Shown here in pieces: positions 53,959 through 63,580 of a stretch of 64,000 nt of DNA. Made by a program: the position numbers and the translations under genes. How positions within the stretch are numbered: the first letter of the stretch is position 1; every line of letters starts with the position of its first letter. Origin of the DNA: Pedobacter nototheniae (lineage in GTDB: Bacteria; Bacteroidota; Bacteroidia; Sphingobacteriales; Sphingobacteriaceae); assembly GCF_004335085.1 (NCBI RefSeq), contig NZ_RQRS01000015.1:62001-126000 (forward strand), written 5' to 3'. The notes beneath the pieces are model-generated. The model was not told the origin of the DNA, searched no databases, and saw only the letters and a list, made by a program, of their open reading frames with translations.

Positions 53959-55506
53959 ATGTCTATTTGTTGGGGTTACTCGCCAAAAATTGAAAAATAT
54001 ATTCCTTTGGCTGATTATCCTGCCGATCGTTATTTAATTATAGCTCAACAGGTAATTGAAAATTTGGGTTGGAAACTGAGTCATATTTCCGAAACAGGAC
54101 TGATTGCCTATACACCAATTTCTTTTCAATCTTTTAGTGAAGAAATCTCGATAAGAATTTTAAATAATTTTGCTGTTGTAAAAAGCGAGTGCGTGGGTAT
54201 TCAGCTTTTACTTAACGATTATGGAAAAAACGATTCCAATCTTGATAGGTTCTTTCATGAGTTTGAATATGTACAATATCATCTACAAGGTATTTGGGAG
54301 GAAAAACTAATTGCGTTTCATGAGCTGATTTTAAATCAGGATGATGGCTATTTTGAAAAAGCACCTTTAGCAACAAAAAATAAAATTAAAAACGTGTTGT
54401 ATCTCTTTTTGCCTCAAAAGGGATATACTGCAACGCCAATTATTTTGCTACTTAACGTTTTTTATTATGCCTTGATGTTTGCCATTTCAGCAGTTTATGC
54501 GGCTATTTTATTTTCAGGTCATGGAAATTCCGGAGATGTTGATTTTACGAAAGAGTTTGAACAACTGATTCTAAACTTCGGTGTAAATAACCGAAATCTG
54601 GTTTTAGAAGGGCAATATTGGCGATTATTTACCTGTCAATTTATTCATGGTTCTGCATGGCACATATTTTTTAATATGTATGCTTTAATTTATTTAGGAT
54701 TAATGATTGAGAATAAATTAGGATGGAAAAAATTCCTTTTTATTTATTTATTAAGTGGCGCTTGCGGTGGTTTGCTCAGTCTATCGTTCCATCAAATGGG
54801 TATTATGCTTGGTGCATCAGGCTCTGTAATGGGCTTGTATGGTGCATTTATCGCTTTGCTAATTAATAATTTTTACGAAAAACACGCAAGACAATCTTTA
54901 TTAATTAGTACCATGTGTGTGGTAATTTATGTCTTAATAAATGGTGCAATAGGTAAAAGGGTAGATAATGCTGCTCATATCGGTGGTTTTATTTCTGGGT
55001 TTGCATTGTGCTATATTTTAACTTTTAAACCAAGTAACACTATTAGATTTAAGCCGTTTTCCAGATATGCAGTTTGCACAATCTTGTTTGTACTATTATC
55101 TGGCATGGTTTTACACTATAGTCCAAAGTATGAAACTGAAAAATTTTATGAATTGAAAAATGATTTCAATAATAATTTATTGGGATTTAATAACTTAATG
55201 AGGATTAAAGTATCACAAAGTAAAGATGATAAGCTTGTGCTCATTAAATCAGAAGGCATTGAGGCGGCTAAAAAGAATATAGAAATTACTAAACAAATGC
55301 AGGTGCTTACCTTAAAGCCGAAAGATGCTTATGATAGGGCACAGAAGACTGAAATTGCACGCAAATGTTTTAAAGCTTCTATGTTAATGTATCGGGATGT
55401 AAAGGGGGATAGTATTATTAAATATAGCAAGGCAACATCAGCAGGAATTAGAGATGTTGTTATTCAATGTTATAAACTGAGTGATACTTTGGATAAAATG
55501 CCGTAA
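53959..55506 (+). CDS. Rhomboid-family intramembrane serine protease with N-terminal domain
   Basis: A 515-residue protein. A soluble N-terminal region of about 150 residues, of unknown fold, precedes the rhomboid core. The core has YWRLFTCQFIHGSAWHIFFN, the catalytic serine in LGASGSVMGLYGA (about residue 287), the catalytic histidine in NAAHIGGFISGF (about 338), and six or more helices. A soluble C-terminal tail of about 110 residues follows. It cleaves transmembrane substrates within the inner membrane. It starts 6 bases after the methyltransferase, suggesting cotranscription. The 2.1-kb repeat array begins 155 bases downstream. Confidence 0.9.
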   Translation: MSICWGYSPKIEKYIPLADYPADRYLIIAQQVIENLGWKLSHISETGLIAYTPISFQSFSEEISIRILNNFAVVKSECVGIQLLLNDYGKNDSNLDRFFHEFEYVQYHLQGIWEEKLIAFHELILNQDDGYFEKAPLATKNKIKNVLYLFLPQKGYTATPIILLLNVFYYALMFAISAVYAAILFSGHGNSGDVDFTKEFEQLILNFGVNNRNLVLEGQYWRLFTCQFIHGSAWHIFFNMYALIYLGLMIENKLGWKKFLFIYLLSGACGGLLSLSFHQMGIMLGASGSVMGLYGAFIALLINNFYEKHARQSLLISTMCVVIYVLINGAIGKRVDNAAHIGGFISGFALCYILTFKPSNTIRFKPFSRYAVCTILFVLLSGMVLHYSPKYETEKFYELKNDFNNNLLGFNNLMRIKVSQSKDDKLVLIKSEGIEAAKKNIEITKQMQVLTLKPKDAYDRAQKTEIARKCFKASMLMYRDVKGDSIIKYSKATSAGIRDVVIQCYKLSDTLDKMP

Positions 55507-55660
55507 GCTTTTAGGGGCACAATCCACGCGTTTAACTAGGCGTTTCTCACTATTATTATGGCTTTAGGGAGTTCAGAAAAGCGGAAGACTCTTAAATCTT
55601 TTACCGAGGTTACTAAGATTGCTTCGTGCCTTTTCTTAACAAGTTTGTACAATCATAAAG

Positions 55661-57742
55661 GTTAGTTTAGCGATTGCTTACACACTAACAAATCCAAACC
55701 ACTGTTTTTTAGTTAAGCTTCCAATCGGCATGGTCAATTATTCGGGAAGCACTGCGTAAGCCCACCCACTGCCTTAAACAGAAAAATTGCGAGCCGACAA
55801 TTTTTGGTTCTTTTTGTTGTCAAAAAGAATAAAGCCCACGCGGCAGCGGAAAGCATTGTCTTGCCAGACGGGCTTCGTACCTTTTTCTTAACAAAAAGGT
55901 ACCCAAAAGTCAAGGCTGGCACCCTTTCTTACATAGCACCATTATAATTCTTAAAGCAGTAATATGAGGCTTAGCCCAACACACAATCCCAACCCTCGCT
56001 GCATATTCCTTTGGTTATTCGTATAACGGATGTAAGTACAAGAATTATAATGAGCTATTCTACGAAATGCTGCTATGCCTGGGCGTAATCGGAAAGGGGT
56101 AGTAATTTTAATTAAAGTTAGTTTAGCGATTGCTTACACTCCAACAAGTCCAAACCACTGTTTTTTAGTTAAGCTTTCAATCGGCATGGTCAATTATTCG
56201 GGAAGCACAATCTAATCCCACCCACTGCCTTAAACAGAAAAATTGCGAGCCGACAATTTTTGGTTCTTTTTGTTGTCAAAAAGAATAAGGCCACCGCGGC
56301 AGCGGAATAAAGGTTTGTCTTGCCAGAGGGGCTTTGTACCTTTTTCTTAACAAAAAGGTACCCAAAAGTCAAGGCTTGCACCCTTTCTTACATAGCACCA
56401 TTATAATTTTTAAAGCAGTAATATGAGGCTTAGCCCGACACACAATCCCAACCCTCGCTGCATATTCCTTGGGTTATTCGTAAAACGTAAGCAAGTACAA
56501 GAATTATAATGAGCTATTCTGCGAAATGCTGCTATGCCTGGGCGTAATCTGATAATTCAGTAATATAATTTAAAGTTAGTTTAGCGATCGCCTATACTCC
56601 CAATAAGTCCAAACCACTGTTTTTTAGTTAAGCTTTAAATCGGCATGGTCAATTATTCGGGAAGCACAATCTAATCCCACCCACTGCCTTAAACAGAAAA
56701 ATTGCGAGCCGACAATTTTTGGTTCTTTTTGTTGTCAAATAGAATAAGGCCACCGCGGCAGCGGAATAAAGGTTTGTCTTGCCAGACGGGCTTTGTACCT
56801 TTTTCTTAACAAAAAGGTACCCAAAAGTCAAGGCTGGCATTCCTTTCTTGCATAGCAGCATTATAATTCAGACAGCAGTAATATGAGGCTTAGCCCAAAA
56901 CACAATCCTGCGCCCGCTGCATATTCCTTGGGTTATTCGTAAAACGTAAGCAAGTACAAGAATTATAATGAGCTATTCTGCGAAATGCTGCTATGCCTGG
57001 GTGTAATCGGGAAGGATAGTGATTTTAATTAAAGTTAGTTTAGCGATTGCTTATCATCCCAACAAATCCAAACCACTGTTTTTTAGTTAAGCTCTAAATC
57101 GGCATGGTCAATTATTCGGGAAGCACTACCCAAGCCTACCCATTGCCTTAAACAGAAAAATTGCGAGCCGACAATTTTTGGTTCTTTTTGTTGTCAAAAA
57201 GAATAGAAGCCTCCGCGGCAGCGGAACAAAGGTTTGTCTTGCCAGACGGGCTTCGTACCTTTTTCTTAACAAAAAGATACCCAAAAGTCAAGGCTTGCAC
57301 CCTTTCTTGGATAGCAACATTATAATTTTTAAAGCAGTAATATGAGGCTTAGCCCAACACACAATCCCAACCCTCGCTGCATATTCCTTTGGTTATTCGT
57401 ATAACGGATGTAAGTACAAGAATTCTAATGAGCTATTCTGCGAAATGCTGCTATGCCTGGGCGTAATCGGAAAGGGGTAGTAATTTTAATTAAAGTTAGT
57501 TTAGCGATTGCTTACACTCCAATAAATCCAAACCACTGTTTTTTAGTTAAGCTTTAAATCGGCATGGTCAATTATTCGGGAAGCACAATCTAATCCCACC
57601 CACTGCCTTAAACAGAAAAATTGCGAGCCGACAATTTTTGGTTCTTTTTGTTGTCAAAAAGAATAGAAGCCCCCGCGGCAGCGGAAAGCATTGTCTTGCC
57701 AGACGGGCTTCGTACCTTTTTCTTAACAAAAAGGTACCCAAA
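55661..57742. repeat. Tandem array of a ~458-bp unit, 4.5 copies
   Basis: Units begin at 55661, 56117, 56575, 57034 and 57495 with GTTAGTTTAGCGATTGC; spacings are 456, 458, 459 and 461 bases. The fifth copy stops at about 57742, 13 bases before the stop codon of the fucosidase gene. Each unit carries palindromes: TTCTTTTTG/CAAAAAGAA (55808-55829 in copy 1), GTACCTTTTT/AAAAAGGTAC (55877-55902) and CATTATAATTCTT/AAGAATTATAATG (55940-56052). Minus-strand frames of 62-70 codons in copies 1-3 are broken by a one-base insertion in copies 4 and 5, so I treat the unit as noncoding. A degenerate fragment (GATTGCTTCGTGCC, CTTAACAAG) precedes the first unit at about 55618-55645. The rest of 55507-55660 shows nothing else. 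Confidence 0.92.
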
Positions 57743-57755
57743 GATTACTATTAAC

Positions 57756-59210
57756 TTATTTTGTCGTTTTATAAATTCCAAATTCACTTAAGGTTATGCA
57801 AACTGGAGATTTGGTAATGTTTACTCTAACTTTGTTGGCTGTTACTGCAGTTTCAAGTTTAATTAATTTTTTCGCACCAACTGTTTGTCCTTCATAAACT
57901 TTTTTCCAAGTCCCATTTTCAAAAACCTCTACATTAAAATCTTCAATTCTTTGGCCCAAAGGAATATATTCCTGTAAACTAATAATATCAAAAGTTTTAG
58001 GCATCTTTAAATCAAGCTCTAAACTTGCTGTATGAACCTGATCTATAGTTGCCCAATAGGTTAGCTTATTATTATCGATAAGTTTAGCCGTGCCAAAATT
58101 TTTCCCACGGGTGTTGCTAGCTTTAACAATTGCGCCTTTTGCAAGGTTATTGGCAAAAGTATGTTTAATCATATTACCAAAACCCGCTAAAGCTGCCACA
58201 TCATCATCATGCAGTTTACCGCGAGTATCTGGTGCTAAACCTAAATCTAAACCGGCACCATGCCCAACACTTTTTAGGTATAAATCAAAAAGAGTTTCGG
58301 GACTTTTGGGTTTCTCGCTAGCGTGATAAAACCATCCTTTTCTTAAAGGAACATCACATTCTGCAGGCATCCAGAATTTGCCATTTCTAATGCCTGTTGG
58401 GCTTTGCGGATAGTTTGCTTGCCCAGGTACGGCTACATTTTTACCTTCTGGTGGAAGCGGTGTAAAAGTTGCCCAACTATTTTCTGCTGCGGTACCATCT
58501 TCGCTACCAACCCAGCGTACATCAGGACCAATATCACTAAAAATACTTGCCATAGGCTGCATTTTTCTAGTAATAGCCCAAGTATTTTTCCAGTCGTAAT
58601 AAACCGTATTATCTATAGATCTTTTCTCTTTAGCACCACCATAATAACCATCGCCTCCATTTGCACCATCATGCCAGCTCATAAAAAGTTTGCCATAGTT
58701 GCTATATAATTCCTTTAACTGTGCCTGGTAAATTGCTAAATATTTTTCAGTGGCATACAGAGCATTATTTCTATCCCAAGGAGAGCAATACACACCAAAT
58801 TTCAATCCGTTTTTGCGTGCAGCCTGCTCCACTTCTTTAACCATATCGCCTTTTCCATTTCTGAAAGGACTTTTAGATATGTTGTAGGCTGTTGTTTTTG
58901 TTGGCCAAAGGGCGAAGCCATCATGATGCTTTGATACCAGAATAACAGCTTTTAAGCCTCCAGCTTTTGCGGCTTTAATAATCTGCTCTGCATTAAAATC
59001 TGTGGGATTAAAGGTTTTTGGATCAGCATCACCAAAGCCCCATTCTTTATTTTCGAATGTAGTAGGTGTAAAATGAATTAAACCATAAACTTCTATATCG
59101 TGCCAGGCAAGCTGTCTTTTAGTAGGTACTGCACCATAAGGTTTAGGTGCTTTTTGAGCAAAACAAAATACGCTGCTGATGATGAGCAGTAAAAAGGTTA
59201 GAATCTTCAT
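57756..59210 (-). CDS. Alpha-L-fucosidase, GH29, with C-terminal F5/8-type domain
   Basis: A 484-residue secreted enzyme with signal peptide (ILTFLLLIISSVFCFA). The GH29 barrel shows GLIHFTPTTFENKEWG, ILVSKHHDGFALWPTK and FGVYCSPWDRN. The likely nucleophile aspartate is in LFMSWHDGANG. The C-terminal 130 residues form a beta-sandwich of the discoidin (F5/8 type C) type. It removes terminal fucose from glycans in the periplasm or outside the cell. It lies 41 bases downstream of the polysaccharide genes on the same strand. Confidence 0.92.
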   Translation of the reverse strand: MKILTFLLLIISSVFCFAQKAPKPYGAVPTKRQLAWHDIEVYGLIHFTPTTFENKEWGFGDADPKTFNPTDFNAEQIIKAAKAGGLKAVILVSKHHDGFALWPTKTTAYNISKSPFRNGKGDMVKEVEQAARKNGLKFGVYCSPWDRNNALYATEKYLAIYQAQLKELYSNYGKLFMSWHDGANGGDGYYGGAKEKRSIDNTVYYDWKNTWAITRKMQPMASIFSDIGPDVRWVGSEDGTAAENSWATFTPLPPEGKNVAVPGQANYPQSPTGIRNGKFWMPAECDVPLRKGWFYHASEKPKSPETLFDLYLKSVGHGAGLDLGLAPDTRGKLHDDDVAALAGFGNMIKHTFANNLAKGAIVKASNTRGKNFGTAKLIDNNKLTYWATIDQVHTASLELDLKMPKTFDIISLQEYIPLGQRIEDFNVEVFENGTWKKVYEGQTVGAKKLIKLETAVTANKVRVNITKSPVCITLSEFGIYKTTK

Positions 59211-59251
59211 CTGGTTATAGATTGGAATTCCTAAGATATAGATTATAACAA

Positions 59252-60163
59252 TTAAATAATTGGCATTTTATTCAGCTTTTCTGTCAAAAAGCGTTTAACC
59301 CGATCCCATAAACTTCCCTTACGATTAGTTAGAAAGCCTTTTATGGCTTGGTAGGCTTCTGCATTCTCGGCAATTACATCAGGAAACTGAGAAATTGGTT
59401 TAGGGTTAATAATTACGTTGTAAATATCGTTTATACCGGAGTGAACACCCGTACCATCATGCCCAATATTGTTTACTAGCGATTGTGAGGGATTGAGTGT
59501 TAAGCCGCCTTTTAAAAAAATGGATGCATACCACCTAATGGCCCAGCTATTATTTTTGCCAGCTTTAAACTCTTGCATCTGCTTCCAAAAATTCATGGTT
59601 TTGTCGATAGAAAATGCATTTCTTTTTTTAGCATCAAACTGGTTGATGAGGGTGTCAATATTAGGTTCAAAATTTTTCCATGCCCTTTCCCAGGTGGCCC
59701 AGCCCCAGCTTGTAGCTGCACGGTAAAAAAAGGTTTGTGGTAGGTTTTGTTGTAACGGATACATGTAAGCACCAATATGCATTACTTTTTCTTCGTTACG
59801 GTATCGATTTAAAGCATCATTAAAATAGGTTAAGGTGTGTGGCGAAGTAACCAAGTCATCCTCCAAAACAATTACTTGCCCATAATCTTTAATCAACTGA
59901 GATACGCCAGCAATAACTGAATTTGCTAAACCAGCGTTTTCCTTGCGTTCTATAATTTTAACAGATTTAAAGCCATCAATTGCATTGATGATTGCCCTTA
60001 CTTCGGCAACTTTTTGATCGTCTTTTTCGCTTTTTGCACCATCAGAAAAAATATATAATCGACTATCTGTCGCTAATTCATTTTGCTGCAAAAATTTTAT
60101 TGTACGCGATGTATGCTGCGGCCTATTGTAAACGAAAAGTGCTATGGGAGCAAGGTTTTGCAT
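59252..60163 (-). CDS. Glycosyltransferase (GT2-like sugar transferase)
   Basis: A 303-residue GT-A-type enzyme. It starts with PIALFVYNRPQHTSRTI, has IFSDGAKSEKD and the metal-binding VLEDDLVTSPHTL, followed by FYRAATSWGWATWERAW. The latter two are shared by a Bacteroidota sugar-transferase group, also annotated as hemolytic or GNT-I-like. It is the fourth gene of the wzx operon, 3 bases after the methyltransferase gene. Donor and acceptor are unknown. Confidence 0.87.
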   Translation of the reverse strand: MQNLAPIALFVYNRPQHTSRTIKFLQQNELATDSRLYIFSDGAKSEKDDQKVAEVRAIINAIDGFKSVKIIERKENAGLANSVIAGVSQLIKDYGQVIVLEDDLVTSPHTLTYFNDALNRYRNEEKVMHIGAYMYPLQQNLPQTFFYRAATSWGWATWERAWKNFEPNIDTLINQFDAKKRNAFSIDKTMNFWKQMQEFKAGKNNSWAIRWYASIFLKGGLTLNPSQSLVNNIGHDGTGVHSGINDIYNVIINPKPISQFPDVIAENAEAYQAIKGFLTNRKGSLWDRVKRFLTEKLNKMPII

Positions 60164-60166
60164 GGT

Positions 60167-60928
60167 TTAAAAGATATGCAGGTTATGATCTGATTTTTTA
60201 GTTAAAACAGTATAAGCGTTTGCAAACTGTTCTTTTTTCTTTTGCCCGAGTAAGTTGCCAATAAACTTTTTAATTCGATATTCGAGTTCGATTTTTAAGT
60301 TTTTGCTAAATGTTTTTGGTGCCTTTCTGTTTATAAACTCATTAAACTTAACCGTTTCAGTAGCCGTCATAGAAACTTTATCTTCAATAATTTCTAAACC
60401 TTCGCTTTGCAATAAAAACCTTAAAGATGTTGGCGTATACATATTAATGTGCCCATAATCTAAAAAGTGTTTCATGCGCTTATCTACACCAAAACGGTAA
60501 TCTTTAGGCACCTCCACCACAACATATTTAGCAACCCGCTTAAGCTCACGCAGTAAAATCCTTTCGTGCTCTACGTGTTCTAAAACATGTGCTAATATCA
60601 CCAAGTCAAAACTATCATCATCATATGGAATTTTATATCCATCAAATGTTTTAGCTTCTTTAAGGTGGCTTAATTTACGTTCTAAAATTATATCTACTCC
60701 ACTTTGAGCAATTTCAAGAGCATAAATTTCGGGGGCAAAATTCCATTCATTTAAAAAATGGAGTATGCTACCATCGCCAGCACCAACTTCTAATACTTTT
60801 TTGGGTTTGATACTTTTACAAACATCAATAATATTTTGAGCCTTATACTTAGCGCCAAGCATGCGCCAGGCTACATCGCTCTGCGTATAAAAATTATCGT
60901 AGGCTGTTTTTACTTCTTCGCTTAGCAT
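60167..60928 (-). CDS. Class I SAM-dependent methyltransferase (Methyltransf_11 type)
   Basis: A 253-residue enzyme. The SAM motif is KVLEVGAGDGSILHFL, with the acidic residue in IYALEIAQSG and the motif-II region LVILAHVLEHVEHERILL. The C-terminal part is basic. It is in the run of polysaccharide genes, 19 bases downstream of another methyltransferase-like gene, and may methylate a sugar or a carrier-linked oligosaccharide. Confidence 0.88.
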   Translation of the reverse strand: MLSEEVKTAYDNFYTQSDVAWRMLGAKYKAQNIIDVCKSIKPKKVLEVGAGDGSILHFLNEWNFAPEIYALEIAQSGVDIILERKLSHLKEAKTFDGYKIPYDDDSFDLVILAHVLEHVEHERILLRELKRVAKYVVVEVPKDYRFGVDKRMKHFLDYGHINMYTPTSLRFLLQSEGLEIIEDKVSMTATETVKFNEFINRKAPKTFSKNLKIELEYRIKKFIGNLLGQKKKEQFANAYTVLTKKSDHNLHIF

Positions 60929-60947
60929 GTGATGTTTTAATTGCAGA

Positions 60948-61595
60948 TTATATTCCTAAACAGTTATCTGCCTTGTAAAAAACAGAGGTTGCTTTTTCGT
61001 AAAATAAACCAGGAGAAATGCCGCTAAAGCTAATTTCTTTAAATCCTTTTTCTTTTAAAAAAGTTCTGGCAGCATCATAAACTTTACGTTCACTATCATC
61101 TAAAACCAAAACTCCGGTAGGCGATAAAGCATTAACACTGTATTTGCAACAGTTTACCCTATCACGCCCGTCAACAATAATAATATCAAATTTCTTGTTT
61201 AGTAGTGTTGCCTTTTTAGCGTATTCGCCATTGGTTTCGAGTTGACAAAAAATCATTTCTGCATTTGCCGGACTAGTATTTTTTACATTTTCGAACCAGT
61301 TTTTATCGTGCTCTACAGAGGTTACCGTTGCAGCTCTTTCTGCATAAAATAAGGTAGAGCTACCAGAGCCATATTCGAAAATATGCTGTGTTTTATTAAT
61401 TCTCTCTTTAATAAAATCGATAAATGAATAAGTAACCCAAGGCAACGCCTTTCCGTTACCATCAACGGCCTGTTTTTTATCAAAGGCGGTAAACCAACCT
61501 ATGCTGTTTAAATAACCTTTATGCCCGTATGATAGTAGTGCTTTAAGCCTTGCTGGCTTTGCTATTAAATTTGCTAATGCTTTAAGATTGCTCAA
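60948..61595 (-). CDS. Methyltransferase-like protein (Methyltransf_24/FkbM-like fold)
   Basis: A 215-residue protein with a Rossmann-like SAM-binding core: HIFEYGSGSSTLFYAERA, TSVEHDKNWFENV, and IIIVDGRDRVNCC followed by GVLVLDDSERKVY. The arrangement fits the class I methyltransferases related to Methyltransf_24, though the substrate is unclear. Its start overlaps the end of the wzx gene by 4 bases, so translation is likely coupled. Confidence 0.8.
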   Translation of the reverse strand: MSNLKALANLIAKPARLKALLSYGHKGYLNSIGWFTAFDKKQAVDGNGKALPWVTYSFIDFIKERINKTQHIFEYGSGSSTLFYAERAATVTSVEHDKNWFENVKNTSPANAEMIFCQLETNGEYAKKATLLNKKFDIIIVDGRDRVNCCKYSVNALSPTGVLVLDDSERKVYDAARTFLKEKGFKEISFSGISPGLFYEKATSVFYKADNCLGI

Positions 61596-62911
61596 CGTTT
61601 AAATATTTTTTGAAATGCTGTGACCAAAAATAATGATTTTAACATCATTATACCTTGCTGGCGGGTTTTTGGTATTAATAAAAGGTAGAATGTAGAAACA
61701 AAACATGCTATTAATGTGGCAATTGAAGCTCCAATTCCTGCATATTGAGGGATAAGCCACAAGTTTAATAATATATTTACTATTGCTCCAGCTGCCGTTC
61801 TGTAAAAAGAAATTTTGGTATAACCTTCTGCTATGAGGTATTGTGAGCTTGCACTCCCTAAAAAAACAAAAATGCCCGACCAAATATGGATGGACAACAT
61901 AGAGCCAGCTCCTTCAAATTTATTAGAATACAAGATGTGAATAATATAATTTGCAGTAAAACTTATAAATATAGCAACAGGTAAACATATGAACGTAAGT
62001 AAATCGTACAAATTGCCAAGCCGTTTTATGTAGCGGTTATAATCTGTTTTTCGTGCGTTTACCAAAGCTGGAAATACGGAAGTTACAATGGCTACAGGAA
62101 TAAAATACCAAGCTTCGCTAAGGGTTGCCGCGGCACTATAAATACCTACCGCTTTACTGCCTACATTTTTTAACATAATAACATCTATTTTCATGTAAAT
62201 AGATACCATAACTGCTGATAAAATTAATGGCGAAGATTGCTTTAATAAAGCTTTAGCTCTTTTCTTGTTGTAGGTCCATTTAAAAATATTTAAGCCTCTT
62301 TTTTGATAAACGATTACCAACCCTAAGGCTAAACTAACGCCATCAAAAATGAAGGTTAAAACAATATATATAAGTGGAAGCCCTAATGTTACTACCGTTA
62401 TTTTTAAAATAGCAGAAACTATGAGGCAAATGTTTTGAACATGTACTACATATTTGGATTGAACTTGTGATTGAAAGTAAGCATCTATTACGTTAAATGA
62501 TTTAAAGAAATAGGCGAGGGCAAGTAAACCAACCATTAGGGTTAAAGGTTTGCCGGGATTGCCCGATAGCTGGTGGCTTATCCAGTAAATACCTATTGCA
62601 ATTGGAATTAAAGCTGCATATGTTACAATTCTAAGCCAAAGTGATGTGCCCAAAATTTCATCTCGCTTTGCAGGCTCCTGTATAATTTCACGAATAATAA
62701 AGGTATCAAGTCCTAAGGCTCCAATAGCTGCCAGAATTGTAACAATGGCAAGGCCAAAGTTTAAATCACCAAAAGAAGATGGACCCAGATAACGTGCAAC
62801 AACTAAACCTATAATAAGACTTAGCATTTTTCCAAACATTAACCAACCTGTATTTTTTAAATACTTGTTAAATGCAGCTTCATCAAAACCTTTTATGGTG
62901 GGTAATTTCAT
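61592..62911 (-). CDS. Wzx-type polysaccharide flippase
   Basis: A 439-residue membrane protein of the MATE-like/oligosaccharide flippase superfamily, about 12-14 helices. The N-terminal region has GWLMFGKMLSLIIGLVVARY followed by LGPSSFGDLNFGLAI, a common start for Wzx proteins. It should move undecaprenyl-linked repeat units across the inner membrane. It is the first gene of the five-gene minus-strand run ending in the fucosidase. A -7-like word is 6 bases upstream, too close to be sure. Confidence 0.92.
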   Translation of the reverse strand: MKLPTIKGFDEAAFNKYLKNTGWLMFGKMLSLIIGLVVARYLGPSSFGDLNFGLAIVTILAAIGALGLDTFIIREIIQEPAKRDEILGTSLWLRIVTYAALIPIAIGIYWISHQLSGNPGKPLTLMVGLLALAYFFKSFNVIDAYFQSQVQSKYVVHVQNICLIVSAILKITVVTLGLPLIYIVLTFIFDGVSLALGLVIVYQKRGLNIFKWTYNKKRAKALLKQSSPLILSAVMVSIYMKIDVIMLKNVGSKAVGIYSAAATLSEAWYFIPVAIVTSVFPALVNARKTDYNRYIKRLGNLYDLLTFICLPVAIFISFTANYIIHILYSNKFEGAGSMLSIHIWSGIFVFLGSASSQYLIAEGYTKISFYRTAAGAIVNILLNLWLIPQYAGIGASIATLIACFVSTFYLLLIPKTRQQGIMMLKSLFLVTAFQKIFKR

Positions 62912-62961
62912 TGCAGCAAAGATGTGAAAAAAATGCTTCAGGTTTTTTATGTGATTGAGTT

Positions 62962-63045
62962 TATTGAATGAGTGAATTTTGAATGAATGTTTTTAAACGT
63001 AGCGTTATCATTCTATAATTCAATCATTCAAAATTCATTCATTAA
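62962..63045. repeat. Long imperfect inverted repeat after the DinB-like gene
   Basis: GAATGAGTGAATTTTGAATG on the left (about 62966-62989) pairs with TCATTCAAAATTCATTCATT on the right (about 63023-63043) over some 20 bases with few mismatches. The right arm reaches the stop codon of the DinB-like gene. It is AT-rich and may act as a terminator on the minus strand, or be a GAATGA-type repeat element like the run at 33640-33680. Confidence 0.6.
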
Positions 63046-63563
63046 AGGCCATTAAAACTCTTTTCTATGCGGCCGAGTTGTTTAAGGTGGTGTTTTAAAT
63101 GAATTTCGATAAAGCGAAACCATTGATCTGCATTTAAATAACCAAGACGTGGATGTTTTATTTTACTTTTTTTATTTGCACTTGCCACTAAACCATAAAC
63201 CTCTGCTAGCTCTTTTTCAAATTGATGGATAAAGTCAAAGGCCTCATTTTTGCTGATTTTTTTAACTCTATCCATTAATCGTTTAGGTACTTTATATTTT
63301 TTTGCTGGCGGTAAAAAGCCTAGAAATAAAATTACTTTAACTGCAAAAGCTGTTGGTTTATCTTCTCCTTTATTCTCTATACAATGCTGTAAAGCCATTA
63401 TAGAGAGCAAACTAGAATCGAAAATGTGAGAATATACTTCGCTATAACTCCAGCCATTAATTGGTGGCGTGGTTTGATAAATCTCATCCGAATAAGCCAT
63501 TAATTTGGCTTTATAGGCATCCACCGTTTTTTTAATAGAAGAATTGACTTTTGCTATGTTCAT
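63042..63563 (-). CDS. DinB-like protein
   Basis: A 173-residue four-helix protein of the DinB/YfiT superfamily. The conserved pattern is NGWSYSEVYSHIFDSSLL, and the C-terminal part has WFRFIEIHLKHHLKQLGRIE. The histidines at these three places are the expected metal ligands. Function ranges from thiol transferase to damage-inducible proteins of unknown role. It is 17 bases downstream of the DUF4476 gene on the same strand. Confidence 0.85.
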   Translation of the reverse strand: MNIAKVNSSIKKTVDAYKAKLMAYSDEIYQTTPPINGWSYSEVYSHIFDSSLLSIMALQHCIENKGEDKPTAFAVKVILFLGFLPPAKKYKVPKRLMDRVKKISKNEAFDFIHQFEKELAEVYGLVASANKKSKIKHPRLGYLNADQWFRFIEIHLKHHLKQLGRIEKSFNGL

Positions 63564-63580
63564 TTAATAAAGATATAGAA

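Noticed and set aside
55734-56861. Three similar minus-strand open frames of 62-70 codons inside the satellite units (55734-55922, 56190-56381, 56649-56861)
   Set aside because: They are a by-product of the repeat. Copies 4 and 5 carry a one-base insertion that breaks the frame, palindromes run through the frame, and no start signal or family support was seen.
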